DNA from: Leucobacter celer subsp. astrifaciens
GTDB lineage: Bacteria > Actinomycetota > Actinomycetes > Actinomycetales > Microbacteriaceae
Assembly (NCBI RefSeq): GCF_001273835.1
Contig: NZ_JHEI01000134.1
Coordinates: forward strand, 492,147 to 556,146
Direction of reading: 5' to 3'
Length of the DNA: 64,000 bases
Below are positions 1 through 8,092 of this stretch, in pieces; position 1 is the stretch's first letter; each line of letters starts with the position of its first letter. The translations under genes and the position numbers were made by a program. Under the pieces are notes generated by a model. The model had not been told where the DNA came from. It did not search any database and saw only the letters and a program-made list of their open reading frames with translations.

Positions 1-2
1 CG

Positions 3-599
3 CGCTGGATCGCCGAGCAGCTGGGACTCGATCACGGCGACGGCGATGCGGCGCTCTTCGGCCGTCTCATGGAACTGGCGCGGTCCGCACCCGCGGGGTC
101 GAACGGCGTGCTGCACCTGCCGCACTTCGCGGGCGAGCGCACACCGTTCCACGATCCCGACGCGCGCGGGGCGTTCATCGGCCTATCGCTGTCCTCCGGA
201 CGCGCCGAACTCGCGCGCGCGGTGTCGGAGGGGGTGGGCCATTCGGTCGCTCTCGCACTGAGCACCCTGGTCGATCAGGCGCAGGGCGACCCCCGCATCG
301 TCGCGGTCGGCGGCGGGGTCAAGAACGAGATCATCGCCCGCACCATCGTCGATGTCACCGGCTACGGCATGGCCCGCGCGGAGACGCTCGGCGCCTCCTA
401 CGGGGACGCGATCCTCGCCGGCATCGGCATCGGTCTGCTGAGCGAGGCCGACGCCGCGGGATGGCCCGCGCTCGGCGATCCCGTGCAGCCCGGGGACGGC
501 GACGGGACGGACGCGATCCGTCGCGCCCACGACGACTACCGGCGAAACTACTGGGCGCTGCGGAGCGCCCGCGAGCATGGAGAAGGAGAACCGCGATGA
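3..599 (+). CDS. FGGY-family carbohydrate kinase, C-terminal part (5' end outside window)
   Basis: The frame is open from base 3 and gives about 198 residues of the C-terminal actin-like ATPase lobe of an FGGY sugar kinase, which phosphorylates a sugar, ketose or polyol with ATP. The adenine-side motif VAVGGGVKNEI and the segment LGASYGDAILAG are typical of the xylulokinase/gluconokinase group, and FAGERTPFHDPDARG matches the usual stretch before it. The N-terminal substrate-binding lobe lies left of the window, so the substrate cannot be read. The stop overlaps the next start (ATGA, 596-599), so the gene heads or continues an operon with the M29-type protein, DhaK-DhaL kinase and IMPase downstream. 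Confidence 0.85.
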   Translation, partial: RWIAEQLGLDHGDGDAALFGRLMELARSAPAGSNGVLHLPHFAGERTPFHDPDARGAFIGLSLSSGRAELARAVSEGVGHSVALALSTLVDQAQGDPRIVAVGGGVKNEIIARTIVDVTGYGMARAETLGASYGDAILAGIGIGLLSEADAAGWPALGDPVQPGDGDGTDAIRRAHDDYRRNYWALRSAREHGEGEPR

Positions 600-1663
600 G
601 CCGTTGGCCCGAATTGGCAGCCCACCTCGCCCGGGTGAACGAGGTCGCAGCGGGAACCCGCGTCGGCATCTTCGCGACGAGTCCCGCGGTGCTCGACGCC
701 GTGGCGGCGTTCGTCGAAGAGGTCTACCGGCTCGGCGGGGTTCCGCAGGTCATGCTCACCGAGGAGCGCTACGACCGCTCCGCGCTCGCCCACGCGGACG
801 AGGCGGTGCTGCGTGAGCCCGCCCCGCTCGAGCTGGCCTCGATGGAGTGGGCCGACGTGCACGTGTCCTTCCGCGGCATGGAGCCGCCGGCCGACCAGAT
901 CGACGGTGCACGGCTCAGCCTGCAGCGCGAGGGCAAGGGCATCCTCTCGACCGCCCGGTGGCAGGGCACCAGGTGGACGCTGGTGCGCATTCCGACTCCC
1001 GAGTGGGCCGAGTTGATCGGCGTCGCCCCCGAGCAGCTGGAGCGGGAGTTCTTCGCCGGCACGCTCGCCGACTGGGACGCCCATCGCGCCCGCCTCGACC
1101 GCTTGTGCGACTCGCTGAACTCGGCTCGGGAGGTGCGCATCCTCGACGTGGACACCGATCTCACGCTCGACTGCTCGGGCCGCATCTGGGTGCCCTTCGC
1201 GGGCGAGGCGAACCTGCCCGACGGCGAGGTCGCGACCGCTCCCCGGGAGGACGGAGTGGAGGGGCACATCACGTTCCCGGGCAGCTTCTGGTTCGGCGGG
1301 GCCCGCATCACCGACCTCAGGCTCGAGTTCGAAGCGGGTGAGGTCGTGCACGCGGCGGCGGCCGAGGGCGCCGAGTTCGTGGATCGAGTGCTCGCCGCTC
1401 CCGGTGCTCGCCGGGTCGGCGAGCTGGGCATCGGCACCAACCCCGATGTGCGCACCATGACCGGCGACCTGCTGCTCGACGAGAAGATCCTCGGTTCGGT
1501 GCATATCGCTCTGGGCCGTTCCTATCCGCAGTGCGGGGGCACGAACGAATCGGCCATCCACTGGGACATCGTGAAGGATCTGCGGCCGTCCGGCCGCTTG
1601 GAGATCGACGGCGAACCGCTGATCGATCGAGGAACGTACGCGCCGCTGCTCGCGGGCGAGTGA
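596..1663 (+). CDS. M29-type aminopeptidase-fold metalloprotein
   Basis: The 355-residue protein belongs to the thermophilic aminopeptidase family (M29; AmpS/AmpT/PepS). All expected metal ligands are visible: Glu near 211 (NLPDGEV), Glu276 (GELGIGTN), His303 and Tyr310 (HIALGRSYP), and His322 and Asp324 (HWD). The enzyme would use two divalent metals in the cytoplasm. The M29 fold is also used by 2,5-dihydroxypyridine dioxygenase (NicX), so peptidase activity is not certain. The start at 596 was chosen because it overlaps the kinase stop and gives the usual family length. Sitting between a sugar kinase and a dihydroxyacetone-type kinase is odd for a housekeeping peptidase and suggests a role in the pathway. 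Confidence 0.8.
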   Translation: MSRWPELAAHLARVNEVAAGTRVGIFATSPAVLDAVAAFVEEVYRLGGVPQVMLTEERYDRSALAHADEAVLREPAPLELASMEWADVHVSFRGMEPPADQIDGARLSLQREGKGILSTARWQGTRWTLVRIPTPEWAELIGVAPEQLEREFFAGTLADWDAHRARLDRLCDSLNSAREVRILDVDTDLTLDCSGRIWVPFAGEANLPDGEVATAPREDGVEGHITFPGSFWFGGARITDLRLEFEAGEVVHAAAAEGAEFVDRVLAAPGARRVGELGIGTNPDVRTMTGDLLLDEKILGSVHIALGRSYPQCGGTNESAIHWDIVKDLRPSGRLEIDGEPLIDRGTYAPLLAGE

Positions 1664-1675
1664 GGAGGACGGGAC

Positions 1676-3379
1676 ATGCGGAAGATCATCAACAGCGCCG
1701 AGGGCTTCGTCGACGAGGTGCTCGAGGGCATCCTGCTCGCCCACCCGGATCAGCTGCGGGCCGCGACCGCCGATCGGCGCGCGGTGGTGCGCGCCGATGC
1801 TCCGGCCCCCGGGCGCGTGGGCATCGTCACGGGGGGCGGATCCGGCCACCTGCCGTTCTTCCTCGGGTATGTGGGCCGGGGCCTGTGCTCGGCCGTCGCC
1901 GTCGGCAACGTGTTCTCCTCGCCGAGTCCGGCGCAGATCCATGCGGCGTCGCTCGCGGTGGACGGCGGTGCCGGCCTGCTGTACCTGTACGGCAACTACG
2001 GCGGTGACGTGTACAACTTCGACATCGCGGCGGACCTGTGCCGCGGTCAGGGCATCGAGGTGCGCACCGTGCTCGGCGCCGACGACATCCAGTCCGCTCC
2101 CGCCGAGCAGATGAGCACTCGTCGCGGTGTCGCCGGCCTGGTGCTCGTCTACAAGGCGGCCGGCGCGATGGCGGATCGAGGAGCGTCTCTCGACGAGGTG
2201 ACCCGCGTCGCGCAGAAGGCCTCCGAGGCCACCCGCACCATGGGCGTGGGGCTCTCGCCGACGATCCTTCCCGCCGCGGGCGAGGCGACCTTCACCCTCG
2301 ACGAGGGCGAGATGGAGATCGGCGTCGGCATCCACGGCGAGCGCGGCACGCACCGCGGTGCGCTCGAGAGCGCCGATGAGATCACCGACCGCTTCCTCTC
2401 CGAGCTCGCGCAGGAGCTCGAGCTGACCGAGGGCAAGCGCGTCGCCGTGCTCGTCAACGGCCTGGGCGCCACACCGCTCGAGGAGCTCTACGTCGTGTAT
2501 CGCCGGGTGCACCGGGAACTCGCCTCGCGGGGCGTCGAAATCGCCTACCACCTCATCGGCGAGTACGTGACGAGCCTGGAGATGGCGGGTGCCTCGCTCT
2601 CGATCATGCAGCTCGACGATGAACTCGAGGAGCTGTTGCACGACCCGGCGGGCTCGCCGTTCTTCCAGCAGGGCGCCGCCCCGGTGCCCGCGGCGCTCGC
2701 GGGCGAGAGAGCCGTCCTCGTCGATGGCGCCGCCGCTGCCGATGTGACCTCCGCGGGCAGCCCCAGTGCGCTGCGAGCCGCGATGCTCTCGGCGCTGCCG
2801 CGCATGGTGCAGCACGCCGACGAACTGCGCGAACTCGACGCGGCGCTCGGCGATGGCGACCTGGGTATCACGGTCTCCGCAGGCAGCACCGCCGCGGCCG
2901 TCGCCGTCGGGGAGCTGCCGGATGACGCCGACGCGCGCAGCATTCTGCGAGCCGCGGGGCTCGCGTTCTCCTCGGCCAACCCCTCGACGTTCGCGGCTCT
3001 CGTGGGCAGTGGCCTGATCGGCGCTGCCGACACGCTCGAGCGCGGTGCGCACCTCGAACCGGGCGCTGTCGAGGGAGTGCTGCAGGAGCTGTACGACCGC
3101 ATCGCCGAGCGCGGACGGGCCGAACGCGGGGACAAGACGCTGCTCGATGTGCTCGGACCCGTGATCGAGGCCCTGCACCGCGGCGCATCGGGAGCCGAAC
3201 TGCGAGACACCGCCGAGCGGGCCGTGACCGAGACCGCGGCGTGGCAGTCCCGGCGCGGCCGTGCGGCTTGGCAGCAGGAGCGTTCGCGGGGGCAGCGGGA
3301 CCCCGGATCCGTCGCGGTGCTGCGCTTCATCGAAGAGTTCGTGGCCGAGGGCGAGCCGCGGAGAGCAGAGCCGCGATGA
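1676..3379 (+). CDS. Fused DhaK-DhaL dihydroxyacetone-type kinase, ATP dependent
   Basis: The 567-residue protein carries a DhaK substrate domain (about 1-335) and a DhaL nucleotide domain (about 360-560), the architecture of ATP-dependent dihydroxyacetone kinases. His220 (GVGIHGERG) is in the position of the DhaK histidine that binds the ketone covalently. Asp388, Asp393 and Asp395 (LDAALGDGDLG) form the DhaL Mg-ATP cluster. A clear AGGAGG ribosome site lies just upstream of ATG 1676. Related DhaK-like enzymes phosphorylate L-erythrulose in mycobacterial tetritol pathways, so the substrate may be a triose or tetrose ketone. The stop overlaps the next start by ATGA. Confidence 0.9.
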   Translation: MRKIINSAEGFVDEVLEGILLAHPDQLRAATADRRAVVRADAPAPGRVGIVTGGGSGHLPFFLGYVGRGLCSAVAVGNVFSSPSPAQIHAASLAVDGGAGLLYLYGNYGGDVYNFDIAADLCRGQGIEVRTVLGADDIQSAPAEQMSTRRGVAGLVLVYKAAGAMADRGASLDEVTRVAQKASEATRTMGVGLSPTILPAAGEATFTLDEGEMEIGVGIHGERGTHRGALESADEITDRFLSELAQELELTEGKRVAVLVNGLGATPLEELYVVYRRVHRELASRGVEIAYHLIGEYVTSLEMAGASLSIMQLDDELEELLHDPAGSPFFQQGAAPVPAALAGERAVLVDGAAAADVTSAGSPSALRAAMLSALPRMVQHADELRELDAALGDGDLGITVSAGSTAAAVAVGELPDDADARSILRAAGLAFSSANPSTFAALVGSGLIGAADTLERGAHLEPGAVEGVLQELYDRIAERGRAERGDKTLLDVLGPVIEALHRGASGAELRDTAERAVTETAAWQSRRGRAAWQQERSRGQRDPGSVAVLRFIEEFVAEGEPRRAEPR

Positions 3380-4167
3380 GCGGGGGCTCCGCCGCACGCG
3401 ACGGCGGAGCGCTGACGCAGCGCGAGATCTCCGAGTTGCTGGATGCGGCGCTCGCCGCGGCTCGGGCGGGCGCGGAGGTGCTCGAGGCTGGGCTCGGCGC
3501 CGCGCTGCGGATCAGCGGCAAGGCCGAGGCCGGCAACCTCGTGACGGAGATCGATGTCGCCGCGGAGCATGCGGTGCGAGAAGTGCTCGCGGTGATGCGC
3601 CCCGGCGATCGGGTGACCGGGGAGGAGCTGCCCGATTCGGATCGGGAAGGCGCGGCAGTGCGGTGGTCGATCGATCCGCTCGACGGCACCACCAACTACA
3701 CCCGCCGTATTCCGTACTTCGCGACCTCGCTCGGCGCCCAGGATACGGCGACCGGTGAGTGGCTCGTCGGTGTGGTGCATGCGCCCGCGCTGCGCCGCGT
3801 CTACTCCGCCGCGCGCGATCTCGGCGCCTGGCTGCAGGAGGGCGGCGAACGCCGCAGGCTCTCCGGCCCCTCCGGCGCCTCGTCCGCCCGCGTACTCGGT
3901 GTGGGGCTCGCCTACGATCCCGCGACGCGCGAGTACCAGTACGACCGGCTGCGGGAGCGTATGGACGGCTACACGACCATGCGTGCGTTCGGCGCGGGCG
4001 CGCTCAACATCTGCGCGGTCGCCGACGGGGCGCTCGACGCCTACATCGAAGAGGACCTCGAGGAGTACGACTGGGCGGGCGCCGCGGTGATCGCCGAGCA
4101 GGCGGGGCTCACCGTGCTGCGGCCCACCGCCGACGATCGGCTGCTCCGGGTGTTCCTCGCAGCGTGA
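3376..4167 (+). CDS. Inositol-monophosphatase family sugar phosphatase
   Basis: The 263-residue protein has the Mg-dependent IMPase signature: Glu58 and Asp60 (NLVTEID), Glu83-Glu84 (GEE), the DPLDGTTN motif at about 100-107, and an EYDWAGAAV segment near 232 in place of WDxAAG. Family members dephosphorylate inositol phosphate, histidinol phosphate or sugar phosphates in the cytoplasm. The ATG at 3376 overlaps the DhaK-DhaL stop, so translation is probably coupled. This suggests that it acts on an intermediate of the same pathway rather than in inositol metabolism. It is the last gene of the operon; a convergent gene ends 39 bp downstream. Confidence 0.85.
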   Translation: MSGGSAARDGGALTQREISELLDAALAAARAGAEVLEAGLGAALRISGKAEAGNLVTEIDVAAEHAVREVLAVMRPGDRVTGEELPDSDREGAAVRWSIDPLDGTTNYTRRIPYFATSLGAQDTATGEWLVGVVHAPALRRVYSAARDLGAWLQEGGERRRLSGPSGASSARVLGVGLAYDPATREYQYDRLRERMDGYTTMRAFGAGALNICAVADGALDAYIEEDLEEYDWAGAAVIAEQAGLTVLRPTADDRLLRVFLAA

Positions 4168-4206
4168 GCGGGAAAGCCGACGCGGAACGGCCCGGAGACG
4201 ATCCGG

Positions 4207-5262
4207 CTACGGCACGCGGCGCAGCCAGGCGTCGGTGGTGAACTTCTTCTCGACGAGGCGCTCGGCGGCGTCCCACTCGCCCTCGGTGACCTCGCCCTCG
4301 GTGCCGCCGTGGCGCCGCTTGAAGACCGCGACCATCTTCTCGATGATCTGCTCCCGCTCGAGCCCCGTCTGGCTGCGCAGCGGATCCACCCGCTTCTGCG
4401 CGCTGGCCGTGCCCTTGTCGGAGAGCTTCTCCCGCCCGATCCGCAGCACCTGCGTCATCGCCTCGGGATCCATGTCGTAGGCCATCGTGACGTGGTGCAG
4501 CACCGCGCCCGAACCGAGGCGCTTCTGCGCAGCGCCCCCGATCTTGCCGTGGGGGCTCGTGATGTCGTTGAGCGGCTTGTAGTGGGCGTCGATCCCGAGC
4601 GCCTGCAGCGCCTCCAGCACCCACTCGTCGAGGTAGGCGTAGGACTCGGCGAAGCTCATGCCGCGCACCAGCTCGCCGGGCACGTAGAGCGCGTAGGTGA
4701 TGCACGAGGCGGGTTCCATGTACATCGCACCGCCGCCCGAGATGCGCCGCACGAGCTGAGCGCCGTACGCGGCGGCCTGCTCCTCGTCGACCTCGTTCTT
4801 CACCGACTGGAAGCTGCCGATGATCACGGCCGGTGCGTTCCACTCCCAGATGCGCAGCGTGGGGCCGCGCAGGCCCTCCCCGACCGCGGCGGTGAGCACC
4901 TCGTCGAGGGCGGCGTTGAGCACGGGGGCGATCGGCGGCTCGTGCAGGATCTGCCAGTCGTAGTCGCGCCAGTGCGCTGCCCCGGTCACGGCGCGCCGGA
5001 TCGCGACGCCGACGGAGTCCGGGGTGAAGCCGAGCAGGTGCACCTCGCTCGGCAGCGCCTTGCGGATGGCGTCGCCCACCTCCTCGATGGTGCTGTTGGG
5101 GTTCAGCCCCTCCACGGCGGAGTCGATGCAGGCGAGCGCGTCGTCGGGTTCGAGGAAGAAATCACCCGAGAGTCGGAAGTCGCGTATGAGACCGTCGGCC
5201 ACGTCGAAGTCGACGACGACCAGTTTGCCGCCCGGAACCTTGTACTCGCCGTGCATGCTCAT
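4207..5262 (-). CDS. Lipoate-protein-ligase-like protein with N-terminal accessory domain
   Basis: The 351-residue protein starts at ATG 5262. Residues about 1-85 (beginning GEYKVPGGKLVVVDFDV) resemble the small C-terminal accessory domain of LplA. The rest is the LplA/BPL catalytic fold with RRISGGGAMYM and the lysine-bearing HGKIGGAAQ motif that contacts lipoyl-AMP. The usual bacterial order is catalytic then accessory, so the domains appear permuted. Archaeal systems encode the accessory part as a separate LplB. The expected role is attaching lipoate or a related acid to E2/GcvH proteins. No lipoylated partner gene is nearby. Specificity for lipoate over octanoate or biotin cannot be told. 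Confidence 0.8.
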   Translation of the reverse strand: MSMHGEYKVPGGKLVVVDFDVADGLIRDFRLSGDFFLEPDDALACIDSAVEGLNPNSTIEEVGDAIRKALPSEVHLLGFTPDSVGVAIRRAVTGAAHWRDYDWQILHEPPIAPVLNAALDEVLTAAVGEGLRGPTLRIWEWNAPAVIIGSFQSVKNEVDEEQAAAYGAQLVRRISGGGAMYMEPASCITYALYVPGELVRGMSFAESYAYLDEWVLEALQALGIDAHYKPLNDITSPHGKIGGAAQKRLGSGAVLHHVTMAYDMDPEAMTQVLRIGREKLSDKGTASAQKRVDPLRSQTGLEREQIIEKMVAVFKRRHGGTEGEVTEGEWDAAERLVEKKFTTDAWLRRVP

Positions 5263-5363
5263 GGTTTTAGAGTACGCCTCTCCCCGTCGATTGGGCGAGT
5301 GCACTGGCGTTGCGCCGGGTGAGGGCGGCGAGTCGGGGCGTCGCGACAACTCGACGAGCGGCG

Positions 5364-6233
5364 TCAGTTCGCCACGCGCTCCAGCATCCAGGTCGAGAGG
5401 TCCGCGAAGACGTCCTCCCGGTTGGTCTCGTTGAGGGTCTCGTGGCGCGCGCCGGGGTACAGCTTCACGGTGACGTCCCGCACCCCGCGCTTGCGGTAGG
5501 CGTCGGCCAGCAGGCGCAGGCCGTCGCCGCGGTTCAGCGGGTCCTCGCCGCCCGAGACGATGAGGATCGGCAGCTCGGGCGGGATCCCGTGCCCCGGCTT
5601 GCCGAGGAGGCGCAGCCCGTCGGCGACGCCGAAGAGCTTGATGATGTCGGCCGCGAAGCACAGCGGATCGGCGATGAACGACTCGCCGACGGAGGCGTCG
5701 CGGCTCAGCCACTCGAAGCCGTTCGCACCATCCGCCTTCCACTTCGCGTTGAGCTCTCCGCTCTCCATGTGCTTGAAGGTGCGGAAGGCCGTGCCGGAGA
5801 GCACCAGCGCGTCCCACGCCCGCGGGTGCTCGTTCAGGATCCGCTGCGCCATCAGCGATCCCCACGAGTGGGCGAACATGACGACCGGCAGGTCGGGGTG
5901 CCGCTCGCGTACGATGCCGGTGAGCTGCAGGATCGCGGCCTCGGTGGCCTGCAGCCCGCCCGGGCCGAGGCGCCCCAGCCTGGACAGATCCCCCTCGTGC
6001 TGCTTGCGCCCCGTCTCGCCGTGCCCCCGATGGTCATCGGCGTACACCGTGAAGCCGGAGGCGACGAGACGGCGCGCGAACGCGTCGTAGCGCTTGGCGT
6101 GGTCGCCGATGCCGTGCGAGAGCTGCACGATGCCCACCGGATCCTCGGACGCCCACTCGTAGACGAAGATCTCGACCCCGTGGGCGTCGACGTAGCTGAA
6201 CTCGGTGCGCTCGAAGGCGTCGGTATCGCTCAT
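5364..6233 (-). CDS. Alpha/beta hydrolase, monoacylglycerol-lipase-like
   Basis: The 289-residue protein starts at ATG 6233. It has the fold landmarks of lysophospholipase/monoglyceride lipases: LSHGIGDHAKRYD (oxyanion loop), a nucleophile elbow AHSWGS, an acid residue in VSGGEDPLN, and the catalytic His in YPGARHETLNE, which is nearly the MGL consensus. There is no signal peptide, so it is cytoplasmic. It probably cleaves acylglycerols or other short esters. It lies downstream of the amidohydrolase on the same strand, separated by a tandem 23-bp repeat. Confidence 0.85.
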   Translation of the reverse strand: MSDTDAFERTEFSYVDAHGVEIFVYEWASEDPVGIVQLSHGIGDHAKRYDAFARRLVASGFTVYADDHRGHGETGRKQHEGDLSRLGRLGPGGLQATEAAILQLTGIVRERHPDLPVVMFAHSWGSLMAQRILNEHPRAWDALVLSGTAFRTFKHMESGELNAKWKADGANGFEWLSRDASVGESFIADPLCFAADIIKLFGVADGLRLLGKPGHGIPPELPILIVSGGEDPLNRGDGLRLLADAYRKRGVRDVTVKLYPGARHETLNETNREDVFADLSTWMLERVAN

Positions 6234-6261
6234 GCCCCTATTCTGGTGGGCGCGCCTGGGC

Positions 6262-6307
6262 GCCGCCAGCACGAGGTGCTGCACGCCGCCAGCACGAGGT
6301 GCTGCAC
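6262..6307. repeat. Tandem 23-bp duplication with small palindrome
   Basis: Positions 6262-6284 and 6285-6307 are identical 23-bp copies, followed by the first 8 bp of a third copy at 6308. Each copy contains AGCAC-GAG-GTGCT, a 5-bp stem with a 3-nt loop. The array sits between the amidohydrolase stop (6325) and the hydrolase start (6233), so it may fold in the mRNA leader of the hydrolase. Confidence 0.85.
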
Positions 6308-6324
6308 GCCGCCAGTGCGCTGCG

Positions 6325-8004
6325 CTACTCGGCCCGGCGGTGCGCGACCTCGCCGTCGACCAGCGTGAGGGCCGCGGCGGTGCCGAGCAGGTCCTCCGGG
6401 GCGTCGGCGAGCGGGTTCGCGGTCCACACCACCGCGTTCGCCCGGTAGCCGGGTGCGATGCGGCCGAGCTGGTGCTCGCGCTTCGTGGCGTAGGCGGTGC
6501 CCAGCGTGAGGGCTTCGAGCGCCTGCGCCGGCGTGAACACGCGCTCGGGCTGGTAGGCCTCGCGGCTCTGCTCGAGGGCTGACTTCGCGGTGAGGGCGAT
6601 GAACAGGTTGTCGGGCGCCTCGTGGGGCGCCGTGGGTGCGTCGGTGCCGAGCGCGAGCGTCACTCCCGCCTCGCGGAACTTGTGCCACGGGAATCCGGTG
6701 TGCGCGCGCTCGTCGCCCAGCACGGCCTGCCAGTTGTCGAGCACCGCGGGGTCGCAGTGCACGGGCTGCATCGAGGCGGTGACGCCGAGCGCGGCCATGC
6801 GCGCGATCGTGTCGTCGGCCACCGACTCGAGGTGCTCGACCCGGGCGCGGCGGTCGGCGCGGGGTCCGTTGACGCGGATGCACTCCTGCACCATGTCGAG
6901 CGCGATCGTGCTCGCCTCGTCGCCGATCGCGTGCAGGGCGAGCTGCAGTCCGGCGGCGTCGGCGGCCACGGCCACGGGCAGGGCGAACTCGCGCTCCCAG
7001 ATCGGGCCGGGCAGGGCCCCGTTCGCGTAGGGCGCCCGCATCGCGGCCGTGCAGGCGTCGATCACGCCGTCGAGGATGAACTTCACGCCCACGATGCGCA
7101 ACCACTCGTCGCCGTACTGCGCGGCGACCTCGTCGCGGATCCGCGCTACCTCGGCGACCTCTGCGAGGTCGGTCTCGAGATCGCCCGAGGCCGTGAGGAT
7201 CCAGTGGGCGTTCACGGGGAAGGGCAGGCGGCCCTCGCGGTCGAGGATGCGGCGATAGGTCGCGAGGTCCGCGTGCCCGAACGACATCTCCGAGGCTCCG
7301 GTGACGCCGGTCTCGAGGTACGCGTCGAAGGCGGCGGCGAGCCAGCGGTCGCGATCCTCGTCGGTGGACACGGTGTCGAGGTAGCCCCAGCCGTACTGCA
7401 TGGCGGCGGTCTCGAGCAGGAAGCCGGTGGCGTCGCCGTTCTCATCTCGTTCGATCTCACCGCCCACCGGGTCGGGGGTGTCGCGGGTGATGCCCATCGC
7501 CTCGAGCGCCGCGGAGTTCACCCACATGGTGTGCAGGTCGTTCGCGTCGAGGAAGACGGGAACGTCGGACACGGCCGCGTCGAGCATGGCGGCGGTGGGG
7601 CGCTCCCCGGCCTCGAAGATGTCGAAGCGCCAGCTCACGCCGGTGATGCGCGGCGCGTCCGGGTTCGCGGCGCGGGCTGCGGCGATGCGATCCTGCACCT
7701 CGGCGACCGTGGTCGCGTCGCGCAGCTGCACCTTCGACAGCGCCTCGCCGAGCATCAGCATGTGGGCGTGGCCCTCCCAGACCGCGGGGGTGACGAGCGA
7801 TCCGCCGAGGTCGACCTCCTCAACGGGACCGGATCCGGGGCCGGATCCCGCGTCCCCCGCGCCGGCCGCGAGACGCACCGCGTCGAGATCGCCCGCCGCG
7901 AGGATCCGCCCGTCGCGCACGGCGAAGCTCTCCCGCGGCGTGACCGAGGCGTCGCCGGTGAAGACGACGGCGTTGCGGTAGATCGTCGTGGAGGTGGAGG
8001 GCAT
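6325..8004 (-). CDS. Metal-dependent amidohydrolase, YtcJ type
   Basis: The 559-residue protein belongs to the amidohydrolase_3 family. It shows the HxH metal motif in WEGHAHMLML near the start of the barrel, further barrel histidines in LHAIGDEAS and RVEHLES, and the terminal Asp in LALGTDAP. The N- and C-terminal strands form the typical beta sandwich. Family members hydrolyse C-N bonds in cyclic amides and formamides, but many have no assigned substrate. There is no secretion signal. The start at ATG 8004 gives the usual length of about 540-560. Two downstream genes on the same strand encode hydrolase-type proteins. Confidence 0.85.
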   Translation of the reverse strand: MPSTSTTIYRNAVVFTGDASVTPRESFAVRDGRILAAGDLDAVRLAAGAGDAGSGPGSGPVEEVDLGGSLVTPAVWEGHAHMLMLGEALSKVQLRDATTVAEVQDRIAAARAANPDAPRITGVSWRFDIFEAGERPTAAMLDAAVSDVPVFLDANDLHTMWVNSAALEAMGITRDTPDPVGGEIERDENGDATGFLLETAAMQYGWGYLDTVSTDEDRDRWLAAAFDAYLETGVTGASEMSFGHADLATYRRILDREGRLPFPVNAHWILTASGDLETDLAEVAEVARIRDEVAAQYGDEWLRIVGVKFILDGVIDACTAAMRAPYANGALPGPIWEREFALPVAVAADAAGLQLALHAIGDEASTIALDMVQECIRVNGPRADRRARVEHLESVADDTIARMAALGVTASMQPVHCDPAVLDNWQAVLGDERAHTGFPWHKFREAGVTLALGTDAPTAPHEAPDNLFIALTAKSALEQSREAYQPERVFTPAQALEALTLGTAYATKREHQLGRIAPGYRANAVVWTANPLADAPEDLLGTAAALTLVDGEVAHRRAE

Positions 8005-8092
8005 GGAGACTCGCTTTCGCCGGAGGGTGTGCGGATGATGTCGATGGTAGCGGTGCTCCCGGCGACGTCCGGGCCGGGAGCGCCTGCCGCGT

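Noticed and set aside
548..3397. Long open frame on the minus strand opposite the M29-type and DhaK-DhaL genes
   Set aside because: It is rich in Arg, Gly, His and Asp, shows no family motif and mirrors two well-supported plus-strand genes. This is the usual antisense shadow of high-GC coding DNA.
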